Assembly (NCBI RefSeq): GCF_020085105.1
Contig: NC_058055.1
Location: forward strand, 21,991,822-22,055,821
Reading direction: 5' to 3'
DNA length: 64,000 nucleotides
Source of the DNA: Siniperca chuatsi
Lineage: Eukaryota; Chordata; Actinopteri; Centrarchiformes; Sinipercidae
Part shown: positions 50,401-62,800 of the stretch, one piece after another
Layout: the number at the start of each line of letters is the position of its first letter
How positions within the stretch are numbered: position 1 is the first letter of the stretch
Translations under genes and position numbers: made by a program
The notes under the pieces: model-generated
Told to the model about the DNA's origin: nothing
What the model saw: the letters and a program-made list of their open reading frames with translations, nothing else
Database searches by the model: none

Positions 50401-53400
50401 ATCGTCATCTGGGAGCCCACAGAGGAGTTTGTGAAGACCAGTCATGTGGTGAATAGTACCATGCAGACCATGCACATCATGGGAGACCTGGGCCCCCCTG
50501 GAAGGTAAGACCATTAACACACACAAAGACCCCATTTCCATTCATTTCAGTCTTTATTGTCCCACATGGGGATTTTGACTTGCAGCATCGCAAAAACATA
50601 CACATTAGTTAGTGCCATTAGTGTCATCCATCAGTTTCCACCTGCAATCTCTATTGTTCTCAACAACTGGATTCAGCCCACATTGTGATCAAATCTCAAT
50701 ATGTAAATTATGTAAGTGGAGCTGTTGGACTTGTCAGTGAACATGGTGTGTCTCAGGTGGGCAGCAATGTTACTGTATAGGATCTGCTTACTTTTCCTTT
50801 GCAGAGGAAGGGCTTGTCTGTAGATTATTGACAGCAGCTTGTGATAGCAGGAAGCAACGGAGTTAGGTGACCTTTCTTTTTTCATAAGAATGTGGTCACA
50901 CTACATATTACAGATGTTATTTACACCTGGCCGAGATCCGACAACAATGTGAATGAGACAACCTCCATATGTGGTGTGGCCAAACCCATAGCACACGGAG
51001 TGCAATGCATTGTGCATGAATTTACACCTGTATTAACATGCGTCTTTCCTTATCCAGAAAAGATATCCAGATACAATTCTCATGTTAATACCAGGTAGAA
51101 ATGCAGTATAAAATGCAATAGACAGTATACAAGGTTCTATTCTGACATTTAGGAGGTTAGTCTTGCAGCTCAGAAATTGACTACGTGAAGGAACCGTTTG
51201 CTATTAGCAGGTTTCAATGACAGCATAAATTAAAATCTAACTGTGGGTGTTGTGTGATTCAGTTGTGATTTTCTCTCTATGTATTTGCTTTCTCAGGCTG
51301 GGCCAGAAAGAGAATGAATGTTTGCTGGTAACCATAAAAACAGATGGCAGTGGAACAGTCATTGTAAAACCTGACTTCAACAAAGGCAAAGAGCCCTACA
51401 GGCAAGTTCACAACATGAATGGAAACTGCGTGTAGCTCCAGTATTGATGGATGCAATATCATATCAATATGTTATAAAACAACTGTATGACATGCAAGAA
51501 AAATTGCATGTCATCAAAAAGTTAAAGCTGTATTATGAATTGTTAGCCACACTAGCAACTAAAAGTCCAGACTGAAATATCTTGACAAATATTGGATGGA
51601 TTTTGATGCAACAAATAAATCAAAACTATGTTTATTTTAAGGATAAAGGAATGCATGTTTTTTAGACAAATTTTAAATTGAAAGAAAACTGGTGTGTGTG
51701 CTGTTGTGCAGGATTGTAACAGAGGGGGAGAAGAGAGAAGTTTGGCGTCTCATTCTGGAGAATGTATCCACAGCCATGCAACCAGAGGAAAAGGAGAGGG
51801 AGCAGAACATGTACAAAGATGTGAGTTCATCTCCATCACATTTCCTCCAGGACCAGAGCAGCAGTGCTCATGTTCATATTACTGATTATTTTTTTCTCTG
51901 TTCCTAGCTGTATGTACGGCACAAGGAGTACCTCAACAGCCTTGTTGGACAGGACTTTGAAATGGTAAATCATTTAACAAATTAACATTGGAGCTCAGTC
52001 GTACTTAAAATAGGGATCAGTGCTCATTATAGCTTACCAGAGGCCGAGGTTACATATTCAAATAGCTTGTTTTGTCCGACACCCAAAGATATTTAATTTA
52101 CTGTCATGTGACAACAAAAGGCAGCAAATCCTCACATTTCAGAAGCTGGAACCAACACGTTGACATTTTTGCTTGAGAAATTATTGATCAAATATTAACA
52201 CTGGACTAAAGACAAAATGTTAAATTAGCTAACTAACACTTTTTATTGTGGTCTATTTGTCAAAGGCTTTTGCACTTACTATATGTCTCTCCTTTAGCCT
52301 CCTGTAGGTATTCTGCGTTACGTGATGAATGGAGAAATAGGTGAGTAGGAAAGCTGCGGTCATCACTACTGTATATATTTTAAAAATGCCTTGGGCATTT
52401 AAATCTCCTTCTTCTCTTTACCCAGTCTCAGCCAAAGGCTTTGAATATGATAACTTATACATCCACTTCTTCATGGAACTGCCCAACAGTAAGTAAAATA
52501 CAGTGTATGACACTATTTACAATGTGATACTTAGGTATTGTTGAGACTTTTTAAATCAATTAAACTAAATTCAATTTACCACTTCAACTTGTATTATTCT
52601 TGTTTGTTTAAGATTGGTCCAGCTTGCCATTTCAGTCTCTCTCAGGGGTTACTCAGACCTGCCGGACCAGAACATTAGGGAAGGTGTGTATTTAGTACAA
52701 GAAACTGGTGAACAGCTTCAGAGCATGGCTACTGAGATTTATTAAACTCTCATCATTCTCTCTGCCAACAGGAAAATGTAGCTTTCTTCAGTTATCCCTT
52801 CAGCTTTGAGGCTTTCTACATGTGTGAAAAGGAGAGTGAGGGTTAGTATTAGCCATTGAATAATGTGTTTTAAAGAATTTGTTTCATGCATTAGTTAAAT
52901 GGTAGTGATTTTGTTTATTTTAATGATGCAATACTGCATTAAAGAGATTAGACTGATACATGTGTTTTCTCCTTATTTCAGAGTCAGTTCTCCAGTGGCC
53001 AGTGCTCTACTTCAAGGTTCTTTCTCTGGACTCCTGGCAGCGCTATCGCACTGAAGGCTATGGCTATCTGCTTTTTCCTGCCATGCCCGGTATGCTGTGT
53101 ACACTGCAAAGTTGTTGGATTAAAATTAGGGCTGCAGTGAAGCGTTATTTTCCTTATTGATTAATCTGCGGATTATTTTGTTGAACAATGACTAAAATGA
53201 TCATTATTACTGTATATATTTCTAAAATGCCTATCTTTGGCATTTGAATCTCCTTCTCTTCACACAGTCTCAGCCAAAGGCTTTGAATATGAAAACTTAT
53301 ACATCCACTTCTTCAATGAATAATGATAGATTATCAAAATATTTGCTGTTGATCGAATAATTGATTAATCAATCAATTGTTTCAGCTTAAATTAACATTT

Positions 53401-53858
53401 ACAAAAGAGACTTTTCATTTAAAATTTTGAAGGAAAGTGTAAAGGTATCTTGTGAGGATTAGAAATGTAGATGCTAAAATAATCACTAATTCACCCACAA
53501 GCATTTACATGTAAATTTATGGACATTTCATCAAGTCCTTGGTCTTATTTGCCCACATTTTATGTTTTGTGTGTGTGTATACTTTTGTGTGTGCCAGGTA
53601 AACATACACTAACATGCCATACGTGGAGACCCCTTCAGACGGGGACAATTTCTGCACTGAGGCGTTTCTTTATTGGAGGTTCTCCGGAGCTTGAAGACTA
53701 CAGCTATGTCAGAATACCAGGGACTTTCAAGGTAGGCTCAGACCTCTGTGGAAGCTTCTTTTTTTTTTTTACTTTTTCATAATCTAATTTAGTCTTGTTT
53801 ATCCAATTTGAAGTACAAAACAAATGCAGTTAAATTTTTATTAATTATTAATTATTTA

Positions 53859-53895
<37 letters not shown>

Positions 53896-55755
53896 CAATA
53901 TTATTATTACTTACTTTGCACTATGGATCATTTCTTGGAAAAATACAAGTTTCTTATCATAGCATCTCTCAGTGGTATGTAAAGGTACCCTGTGGAGTTT
54001 TCTTGTAAATAAACACAGTTCTGGTTACATTCAGTTTTGGTCACAAAGATGCATTGGTGTGTTTTGGTATAGATTTCACTCCTGATGCATTTGCAACGCC
54101 AAACGCTATCTCAATCATGATACTGAAGAATGGGCTTCTTATTTTTATTCTTCCATATATGGCTGCAGGGAGAGAGGCTGAGTCGCTTTGGCTTTTGCAC
54201 TGAAACCACAGGAAGTGTCACCTTTAATCTGCACTGCATCCAGCAAGCCAGGTAAGTTGTGGGTGGATTGAACCATGTCTTGTTATGCCCAGCATTGAAG
54301 GGGAAAAAAGGACATTCAATTTCTGTTATTGGTATGCTCTGGATCTGCATTGTTAAAGGTTTATTATTGGGTCCTTTAACCTGATGCATATATTAGTTTC
54401 ACCACAACAGTAAATCTGCAATATCACATCAGTCTCCAGCACCACAGTGAATTATTATGGGAACAGCTCCTTCTGATTCAATTAACTAACCAGACCAGAA
54501 CAATATCCCGTACGCTGTTATCATATTCCCCATGGGGAAACATCAGGAGCCAAATTCAGGTCATTCAGTTGATCAGAGACACATCACTCCAGTGAAACTC
54601 TTCTCTTGAATTGAAACTCTTGAATTATTCAACTTTAGAGGAAAAGCACATCTCAGTCTTGAACCCAGCAATCAAACCACTGGTGTTTTTTTTTAAGTGG
54701 TTTGTGGTATTACAAAGTGGCTACAAATCACATATATATGCTTATTCCCTATGTCTTGTTGTATTAAGTGAGGTAATATCCTCTGGAACATGTTAAAAAT
54801 CGCGACAGGCTCTGTGCGTAGTCTGGCTCATTTGGCTACAGTGGCTGTTAATGTAGAAGATAACGAATTGAATGTCTAATGGAATTATTACACCAGAACT
54901 GTAAACATGGCAATACAAAGGTGACTCACACACCTTGAATAAGTCAGTATGGGCGTCAAAATTATTATAAACCGCAGTAATTGTTTATGTACAAACTTTA
55001 TGTGAAATATTTAATTTATCATACGATTAAATGTTTTTATTTTCTGTACAGTAGCTGTACACTGTGGTTTAATGTATCTATGCTTTGTATGTTTCAGGGC
55101 CTTTGTTGATGCCACCATGTTGAAGAAGAGGAGGCAGAAAGTTTTTGACCAGCTAGGAGGATTTAGCCAGCAAGGAGCTGTTTGCACCATCCTGGGTAAA
55201 GACATTCACTCAGAATTAGTTATTTATTATTCCATGTAGGTCTGGTTCTGTAGGTTTAGAGATCAGTTTGAAGGCTAAGTTGTGTGGGAGATTAGCTCTA
55301 CAGGAGTTTGTTCCAGTGCTTAAGCCCAAAATATTTAAGGTATAGATCTCTGCAGAGTGAAGAGCAATATGTATAAAAATTGCTGGATTGCAACAACAGA
55401 TATTTGGTCATAAGAAAGCAGGCTTGCCTTGTGTCATGGCCAGTGGAGCCAAAATATTCAGGAAAAAAAAAACATATAGTGAACAGAAGCAATTTTGTTT
55501 TAGACCTATTTTGTGTGAAATGACGAGACAAACATTAATATGCACATAGAGTTTGTGGTTATCTATTAACAATTTGTTGTAATTTTTTTTACTGTGTAGT
55601 TTTGCAATTTTCATTTATATATTGTTTAAAAGCATTTTTTCCCTCTGTCAGAGGCCTTCCAGAGGGCCAGGAGAAAGATGCAAGACGCCAGAGAAAGTCT
55701 TCCCAGAGACCTCATCAACACCACCTCCCAACTCCACATCGAATCCTCGGCATAG
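47475..55755 (+). CDS. mks1: Meckel syndrome type 1 protein, B9 domain (18 exons, 563 aa)
   Basis: MKS1 is a ciliary transition-zone protein that with B9D1/B9D2 gates entry to the cilium. Exons: 47475-47551, 47751-47872, 48109-48161, 48392-48559, 49990-50087, 50376-50504, 51297-51401, 51712-51820, 51908-51964, 52298-52340, 52426-52488, 52613-52683, 52772-52841, 52982-53089, 53598-53731, 54169-54251, 55098-55195, 55652-55755; 1692 nt. Runs matching the family: [62 protein letters not shown] (start of the B9 domain, about residues 310-445), [63 protein letters not shown]. Human MKS1 has 559 residues. Intron 7 has a GC donor (51402). The exon 5 acceptor could be 3 nt earlier. Confidence 0.97.
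49360..49770. repeat. MITE-like repeat with GTTCCCAC / GTGGGAAC ends, mks1 intron 4
   Basis: Inverted ends GTTCCCAC (49362-49369) and GTGGGAAC (49761-49768). Near both ends are copies of GTCCTTGAAAT / AAGTCCTTGAATTTG. It looks like a common fish non-autonomous element. Confidence 0.55.
52066..52205. repeat. Inner fragment of the TAGGGCTGCAAC MITE family, mks1 intron 9
   Basis: TTGTCCGACACCCAAAGATAT, TTACTGTCATGTGACAAC and TTTCAGAAGCTGGAACC split over the stretch match the inner part of this family. The ends are missing. It stops about 90 nt before exon 10. Confidence 0.5.
53127..53389. mobile_element. MITE carrying a duplicated mks1 exon 11, in mks1 intron 14
   Basis: The outer parts are TAGGGCTGCAGTGAAGCG (left) and GATTAATCAATCAATTGTTTCAGCTTA split at the right end, as in the 16213 element. 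The middle (53202-53319) is instead a copy of mks1 52361-52477: the end of intron 10, its acceptor, and most of exon 11. Over 48 exon bases (53268-53315) there is one mismatch. The exon 11 donor is absent and the copied frame ends at TAA (53321-53323). Confidence 0.75.
53858..53890. repeat. (TA)n microsatellite, mks1 intron 15
   Basis: A run of about 14 TA units ending in a TACATATAC context. Confidence 0.85.
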
Positions 55756-57100
55756 ATGTGAGAAGCGGTGGACTGTCATTCTGTCAAATACTTAAAAACA
55801 GCCAAATGGCTTAGACAATACTTTTTGAGGTTTAGAATAGGAGCAACATTACCAGCAAGTATGAGTTGCCATTTAAAATACTGCACATTTACTGTGTTTT
55901 GCTGATGACAGGACTACGATGTACTGTAATGAGCCAGAGAGAAGAAAATCTGATGTCTGATTGCTATTTATTCTTTGTAAAGACAGCTAACATGTTGGGT
56001 AATAATTGAGGTAAATATGGATTTATGTGGTAATGAATAAGGAGCAGAGCCAATATGCCTAAGTATGGTATCACCATGCAGTGTATTTTATGTACAGTCA
56101 CTGTTTGTCTCAGATTTGAGTAAATAGTCTCATTTTCAGAGTCACAGACAGTGAGGCTTGTGAAAAGTTATATAAAACACATTTCTAGATTTGGATTGTA
56201 TATTTTCCATTGGTTATTTCAAACAATCATATTTGCTGTAATATAAACTTTTTTATATGAACAATAACCATTATTGTTGTGTATTTTCTCTCCTTGCGAT
56301 TATGGCCACTTTTATTAAAATTTCATACAAAATTATATTTGCACTATATGTTTTGTATATGCAGTTAAGGGGCCTATACGTTTTATGTATAGGAGCTACT
56401 GGTGTGCGGCATGGATGACATTGGCATGTTGTGGGTCAAAATGTTTCTACCGTGTTCTCAATAAATGTGACAGCAGGAAATGATTGATTTTGTGAGGACC
56501 ATCATTTAGGTGGTGAGTGCAGGTTGTGTACTGTTTGAAGTTAAATACTACATGAGCAGCAGCCTCAGTTGCATACTAAAGTTAAAATCAAATCAAACTG
56601 AAAGCATGACTGACATTTGAGTATTTTTTTATAGCGTCTTATTAAGTAAAAGTATTAAGTAAACAGTCTAAGTACTTCTTCCATAACTGCAAAAAAAAGT
56701 AGCTAAATATAACGATCATGACAAGGCCAGGAGGGTCAAACAGCCACAGTTCACTGTAAACATTGTTGTAGTTTCCTCTCTGACAGTCAGGATTATCATT
56801 GAGATCCCGACCAAGACTTTCCCCTCGTGTTACATTCAAAGCTATGGGAAATTGTGGGGCAGTAACCGGTCACGCCTGAAAGCCGTTGTAATTTAAATGT
56901 AAAATTTGCTGTGTGTGGTGTGTCCGGTCCTTTGCGCACATATATAGTGCCTTCTTCAGTATACGCAGATCCAAACTATATAAACTCCAACTATAGCTGT
57001 CTATATAACATTAGCTTTGTCGAATTTGTCACCTCCTGGTATGTAATACTTCCTAAGAGTCTCAACTCAATAGGGAAGTCGACCAGATTCCGATAACAGT
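55756..57100. other. mks1 3'UTR and spacer to ap2b1
   Basis: About the first 700 bp are probably mks1 3'UTR, ending after AATAAA at 56460-56465. The rest holds no recognised gene. Confidence 0.5.
56460..56465 (+). other. Probable mks1 polyadenylation signal AATAAA
   Basis: AATAAA followed by TGTGACAG and a GT-rich stretch, 705 nt past the mks1 stop. Confidence 0.5.
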
Positions 57101-57210
57101 GAACGTACCATCACAATCCATGTTCTCCATCTTCCTCCAACCAGGCAAGGGACCAACCTGCATCTTGCTGCCATCGTAACATTTTTCCCCGCTGACATAC
57201 ATTCGACCAG
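57101..57210 (+). promoter_or_regulatory. Candidate ap2b1 first (5'UTR) exon and promoter
   Basis: CATTCGACCAG|GTATGTG (donor at 57211) is a strong splice donor about 2.6 kb before the first coding exon, whose own acceptor at 59783 shows that an upstream noncoding exon exists. The exon's start is not visible. The following 650 bp are rich in TAACGTTAGC words. Confidence 0.45.
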
Positions 57211-58111
57211 GTATGTGAAATATTTCACAGTTCAACATTTCTACAACGTTATTGCTATTTGTTTGTGATGTCGTGTCGATCAGTCAGCTGGGCAGCTCAT
57301 CACATACGTTAACACAGCTCCTGTCAGCAGCAATGGAAACTGGGCCGCTGGTCACTTTTCTGTTTTGATGTCAGATTTAATGCTGTAACATTACAAGTCA
57401 CACCCGACTAGAAAAGCTTGCTGATGCCAGTTACCCCATAATTGGTTGGTTTTGTAACCTTAGTTTGTCGTTATTAGCTAGCTAGCCTCGCTAGTCCAGA
57501 TGTAGCGTTAGAGCCAATCATTAAACTAACGTTAGTGCATTTAACGTTAGCATGCAGCACGCTAATGATAACGTTAGCATAGTGAAACTGCTGTGGTTCG
57601 AGTTAATTGTAGCTAACTTGACATCACATTATCGAATATGTCACAACTAATTTAGGTTTAGCTTTCATTTATCAAGGTATTGGATGAGATTAACTTTACA
57701 CATAGCAGCTATAGTTGATGTGAAAGTCATGTAAGATTATTGTTTAAGATGTAACGTTAGCTAGTTGTATGTACGTTAAGGTAACTCAAGTTGTATGTAC
57801 TGCAGCAGACGTTAGCTAACTACACTACTGTGTAATGCAAGCTAGCTAGCACCTGTAATAAAATTGAAACATAAACCCAAATGGTCATGCAAACCAACTC
57901 TGTGAGACGCCATCTGAGTATTTAACATTGAACATGTCTGTGTAGCATCCTACAAACGGTACAAAAACACCAGCGCCCTGTTTCAGTTAAAAGAAAAGTA
58001 TCACCTCCTTGGATATAGTTTACAAAAGCCAGCATCCACTGTATACTTTTATTTTCTGTGTTCATTTTGTCAATTTGTTGTCCATTAACGAGGACGAACT
58101 ATTATAAAAAA

Positions 58112-59203
58112 CCTGATATTGACATGGCCAAAAGTATGTGTGGACACATGAACATTTCACCCATAAGTGATTGTTGAATTATGTCATTTAAGAACCATGG
58201 TCATTTATATGCTGCCATAATAGCCTCCACTCTTCTGAGAAGGCTTTTCACAATATTGTGGACCCTGTGGTTAGGGATTAATTGCACCCATTCAGCCACA
58301 ACAGCATTAGTGAGGTCAGGAACTAATACTGGGTAATAAGGCCTGGCTCTCAGTTGATGTTTCAGTTTGTCCCCAAAGGTGTTGGATGGGTTTGAGGTCA
58401 GGTCTCTGTGCAAGCCAGTCAGGTTTTTCTACACCAAACTGGGAAAACCATTTCTCTATTGACCTTGGTTTGTGTGCAGGGCATTGTCATGTTGAAACAG
58501 GAAAGGGCCCTCCCCAGACTTGCCACAAAGTTGGAAGCGCACTCTTGTCTAACATGTTTTGGTATGCTGCTATAACATTAACGGACCTAGCCCAAACTAT
58601 AAAAAAACAGCCCCAGACCATTATTCCATCTTCACCAAACTTTACAGTTGGCACTGTGCATTCAGCCAGGTAGGGATCTCCTGGCATCTGCCAAACACAA
58701 ATTGGTCCGTCAGACTGCCAGGTAGTGAAATCTGACTAATTTCTCCAGTCATGACGTTTCTACAGCTCCACAGTCCAGTGGTAGTGTGCTTTACACCACT
58801 CCAACAGACACTGTGCATTGTGATCTTAGACTTGTATGCCTCCTCTCCAACGTGGAAACCCACGTCATCAAGCTGCCAATGAACAGTGCTGACGTTGCTT
58901 CCTGAGGCAGTTTGGAACTCGCTAGTGTGTGTTGCGACCAAGCATTTGAAATGATATGTAATGCACTTGGTGGTCCAGTTCTGCAGGCCTGTGTGACCTA
59001 CCTCTTCACGGGAAGAACTGTTTTTGCTCCCACACGTTTCCACTTCACAATAATGGCTGACAGACTGACTTATGGGAAAGATGGCATCCTGTGACAGTAT
59101 GACCTTCAGTATAACCCATTGTACTGCCTGTTTGCAATGGTTGAGGGAGCTGAATGCACAAATTAAAAGGGGTGTCCACATACTTTTAGTCATATAGTGT
59201 ATT
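58112..59203 (-). mobile_element. Degenerate Tc1-like DNA transposon, ap2b1 5' intron
   Basis: The ends are inverted copies: CCAAAAGTATGTGTGGACAC (about 58129) and GTGTCCACATACTTTTAGTC (59172-59191), about 1.1 kb apart, with TATAGTGTA at the right border. On the minus strand, pieces in different frames read like Tc1 transposase: QTASGSNVSTVHWQLDDVGF, GIMVWGCFF, the catalytic-region RSIEKWFSQFGVEKPDWLAQ, then a C-terminal VVAEWVQLIPNH. In the catalytic DLKPIQHLW the usual PIEHLW is altered. It has frame breaks, so it is dead. It is inserted in the presumed first intron of ap2b1. Confidence 0.85.
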
Positions 59204-59800
59204 TCCCTCGCTGTTATGATGGAGTTTCATTAAAAAGCGAAAATGTCAATAAGAAACATCAGGGTGGCGTGTGTTTCAGTTTTCATAGAAGAAGCTTGTA
59301 ATCTTGAGATCTATAGAATAATTAGAAAAGAGAGAGATGCCACACAACAGGTATAAAGGCAGAAATGCTTCGCAAATGTACCGTCATCTATATTTGAATA
59401 TTAATGCATACTGGAAAATGAAGTCCAAAATACCAGTATTGTTGTCCACTTGTCCATGTCGTATTCGATTCCAACGAATCTGTATGTACTAATTGTAGAT
59501 AATAAAGTTAATGAAAAAGCCATTTCAGCCAAATCAGATAATGTTGGAGGCAGCACAGATAGACTAAATGACTGACCTTCATGGAACTAGTGTGTGGTTT
59601 GAGCATCACTATGCCACACAGTCACACACCAGATCAGGGAGGAAGAGACAGTTAAAACAAATGAATATTGAATTAAGAAATTAATTCTCATTGTATGTGA
59701 AAAGGGAAATTGGGAGTGGTTAAAGGGAATCATTAATGCAGATTTTGCTGATGGCATAATGTAGTGTATTTCTTCTGTACAGACTTTAAGGACCAAAGTC

Positions 59801-62800
59801 ATGACGGACTCCAAATATTTCACAACAAACAAAAAAGGTGAGTAAGGACTGTGCTGTTATTGGTCATTTTCAATTCGTCTAGTGAAGAATTCATTTAACC
59901 CTAAATCATTCAGTTTCTTGTATTTTCACTTCAAGCAGCATTAAGGTTGGAAAAATAATCTTATTTCTGACTGTATATTCAAACTGTGCTGCTGCCAATA
60001 CTCAGTGTTTGATTGATCTTCCAGGGGAGATCTTTGAACTGAAGGCAGAGCTGAACAATGAGAAGAAGGAGAAGAGAAAAGAGGCAGTGAAGAAGGTCAT
60101 TGCTGCCATGACTGTTGGCAAGGATGTCAGGTACACAAGAAAATTTAAACTCTGACATAAACCAGACAGTTGTATAAATTATCAACTGACTGTGCTATGT
60201 CCAGCAAATCACCACATACTCATAGCATGAGTTAATCTTAAAGAAAAGGAGAAAATAAAATGGTAGTATTGTGGTAATTGACAGCCAAAAAATCTAAACT
60301 ATCCTGAATCTCCCTCACAAAAAATAATTATGTTGCTAGTTTCTGATTCAGTTCCACAGGTGGAGGGCCGACTGGTTTTACCCTCAGTTAGCCCTTTGCC
60401 ACTGCTGAAACTTTATGAAACACAATGTAACTTGTAGCCATTGTGACTGGATGTTCTTTTCCGCTGTTCTCCGTCTGCTTTGGAGACGAGTTCCTGTAAA
60501 CCGATTGTGATTCGTCAAGCCAATTAATCAATACAGTGGAAACGCAAGGAAGAACCTTGTACCAAAGCATCACAAGGTTCTTAAAAGTGAAAAGTGAAGG
60601 GAACACAGACAAAGGTGGAAGTAGGACTGTAAGGAATGTGGAGAAAACGGTTTGTGGAGCATTTGGAGCTATGCCCATTTTCAAACGTTTGCACATCTGG
60701 CCAATCAAGCATCAAATCAGGAAACTGTTTGTAAAATTACAAAAATGAGGACCCCCATCAGAAGGTTGAGCTTTTCACCACTTTCAGACTGTCTGAACAA
60801 CACTTCTGAGATAGTATATATTGGCCTTTAGGGTGACTTGTTTATCACATTGTTCATGATCTAATCATAGGATGAAAGAAACAGCCATGAAGCCTCATAC
60901 TGTAAACTCTGAATCCTCTTGCTTTGCTATCAGCTCTTTGTTCCCAGATGTGGTGAACTGCATGCAGACCGACAACCTGGAGCTGAAGAAGTTGGTCTAC
61001 CTCTACTTAATGAACTACGCCAAGAGCCAGCCTGACATGGCCATCATGGCTGTCAACAGCTTTGTCAAGGCAAGGCCCTAAATAAACTTTATTTGTTTTC
61101 AACTATGTATAATACTGCCAGGGTATCCAAAACTGTGACTACATCTACACTAAGGCAGATAAATCTAGTCTCCACACTCAAATGAAAAAGCAGCCTTTTC
61201 AGATTTATTTATTCTGGACAGTGTTTTTAAAGAAGCTCAGTTCTTGGGTAACGAAAAGATGGATTTTCAAATGTAACTGGTGTAGAGTGGACATGATTGT
61301 GCCTCCCACAGTTTCCCTACACAGGGTTCCCACAGGCCAGAGAAATGTAAGATTGTCATCAGAGCTACAAAGATATGTTGATTAATCAATTAGTTGATTG
61401 GCAGAAAATTGATAATAGATTAATAGTTTCAGTTATTTTTTTAAGCAAAAATGCCAAAAAATATCTGTGGTTCCAGCTTCTCAACTGTGAGGATCTCTTG
61501 CTTTTGTTTGTCATATATGACGTATTTGCATTTGATTTGAGTATATCACCTTAGGCTGTGGGAAATTATAACAAGCATTTTTATGTTTTATAGACAGAAC
61601 GATTAATGGAGAAGATAAAAGCCAAGCTGTAGGAAAAACCATATTTGTTACTATCAAACATTAATCAGTTAGACATTTGTGTTAAATACACAAGGATACA
61701 TTCTTTGGATGACTCTGACTAAGTCATAGAAAGTTTTGAAATTTCACTTTTAAAACTCAATGAAATCTAATGCGATTAAAACCACAGCTGCCTTTCTTGA
61801 TTTGCCCTCCAGGACTGTGAGGACCCCAACCCTCTGATCCGGGCTCTGGCCGTCCGCACCATGGGCTGCATCCGGGTTGACAAGATCACGGAGTACCTGT
61901 GTGAGCCACTGAGGAAGTGCCTGAAGGATGAGGACCCATATGTGAGGAAGACGGCAGCTGTTTGTGTGGCTAAACTTCATGACATCAATGCCCAGATGGT
62001 GGAAGACCAGGGCTTCCTGGACTCCCTGAGAGATCTCATTGCTGACTCAAATCCCATGGTAGGTGTCCATTCTTTTCAACCTGAGCTTTATTTTCCTAGG
62101 TTTTGATTTCACGCCAAGACAGTCATGGAAACAGAGTTTGACTAACATTTTGGCATGTATATCTGTTGTCCACTCTTCAACACAACCCACTAGAATAAAG
62201 TTCAAACAGTTGAACTGGGGGATTTCTGGGATTAGGTGGTGCTTATGTGAGGCTCGCATGCATTTTAGTGTCAGTTGTTTGCCACGACCCTCTGCTGCTT
62301 CCAAGCAGAATTTACATGCAACAGAGGCAGGGTTAGCAGAGGTGGTAAAATGTATGTATACAGTACTTTACAATATATACTGTATATCACTTGCTGGGCA
62401 CATGTTTTATCCAATACAGTCTGCACCGAGTTTCAGTTAGAATAAACATTAATTATTATTTTAACATTAGTAGATCTTGTTTTCCTCAAATATCCCCTCC
62501 TGCATATATGACTGATTGAGCCATTTGTCTGTATTTTTTCCAACTTGTAAAAATTCAGAAGCTTTTTATTCCCACATTGCGATGTGCTGCTCTGCTTAAT
62601 TAATGCAAAGCGAACGTACAATGTGATTGATCCATCAGTCACTGTCACCAGCTGAGCTGAATCAGACAGATCATGGCATATCGTGTTTCGTGATCAATTT
62701 AGTTACCATCTGACAGCATAAAGTGTAGCTTCACTCTTTAAATACATGGCCTTTACTGTGTAATGTAGTGCCTCTACTCTTTTTGCCTGAAGATTATTGT

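Noticed and set aside
53268-53323. Treating the exon 11 copy as a normal mutually exclusive mks1 exon
   Set aside because: It has no donor and ends in an in-frame stop, so it could only be a terminal exon.
58642-59193. 183-codon open frame as a host gene
   Set aside because: Its text matches Tc1 transposase and it lies between Tc1-type inverted ends.
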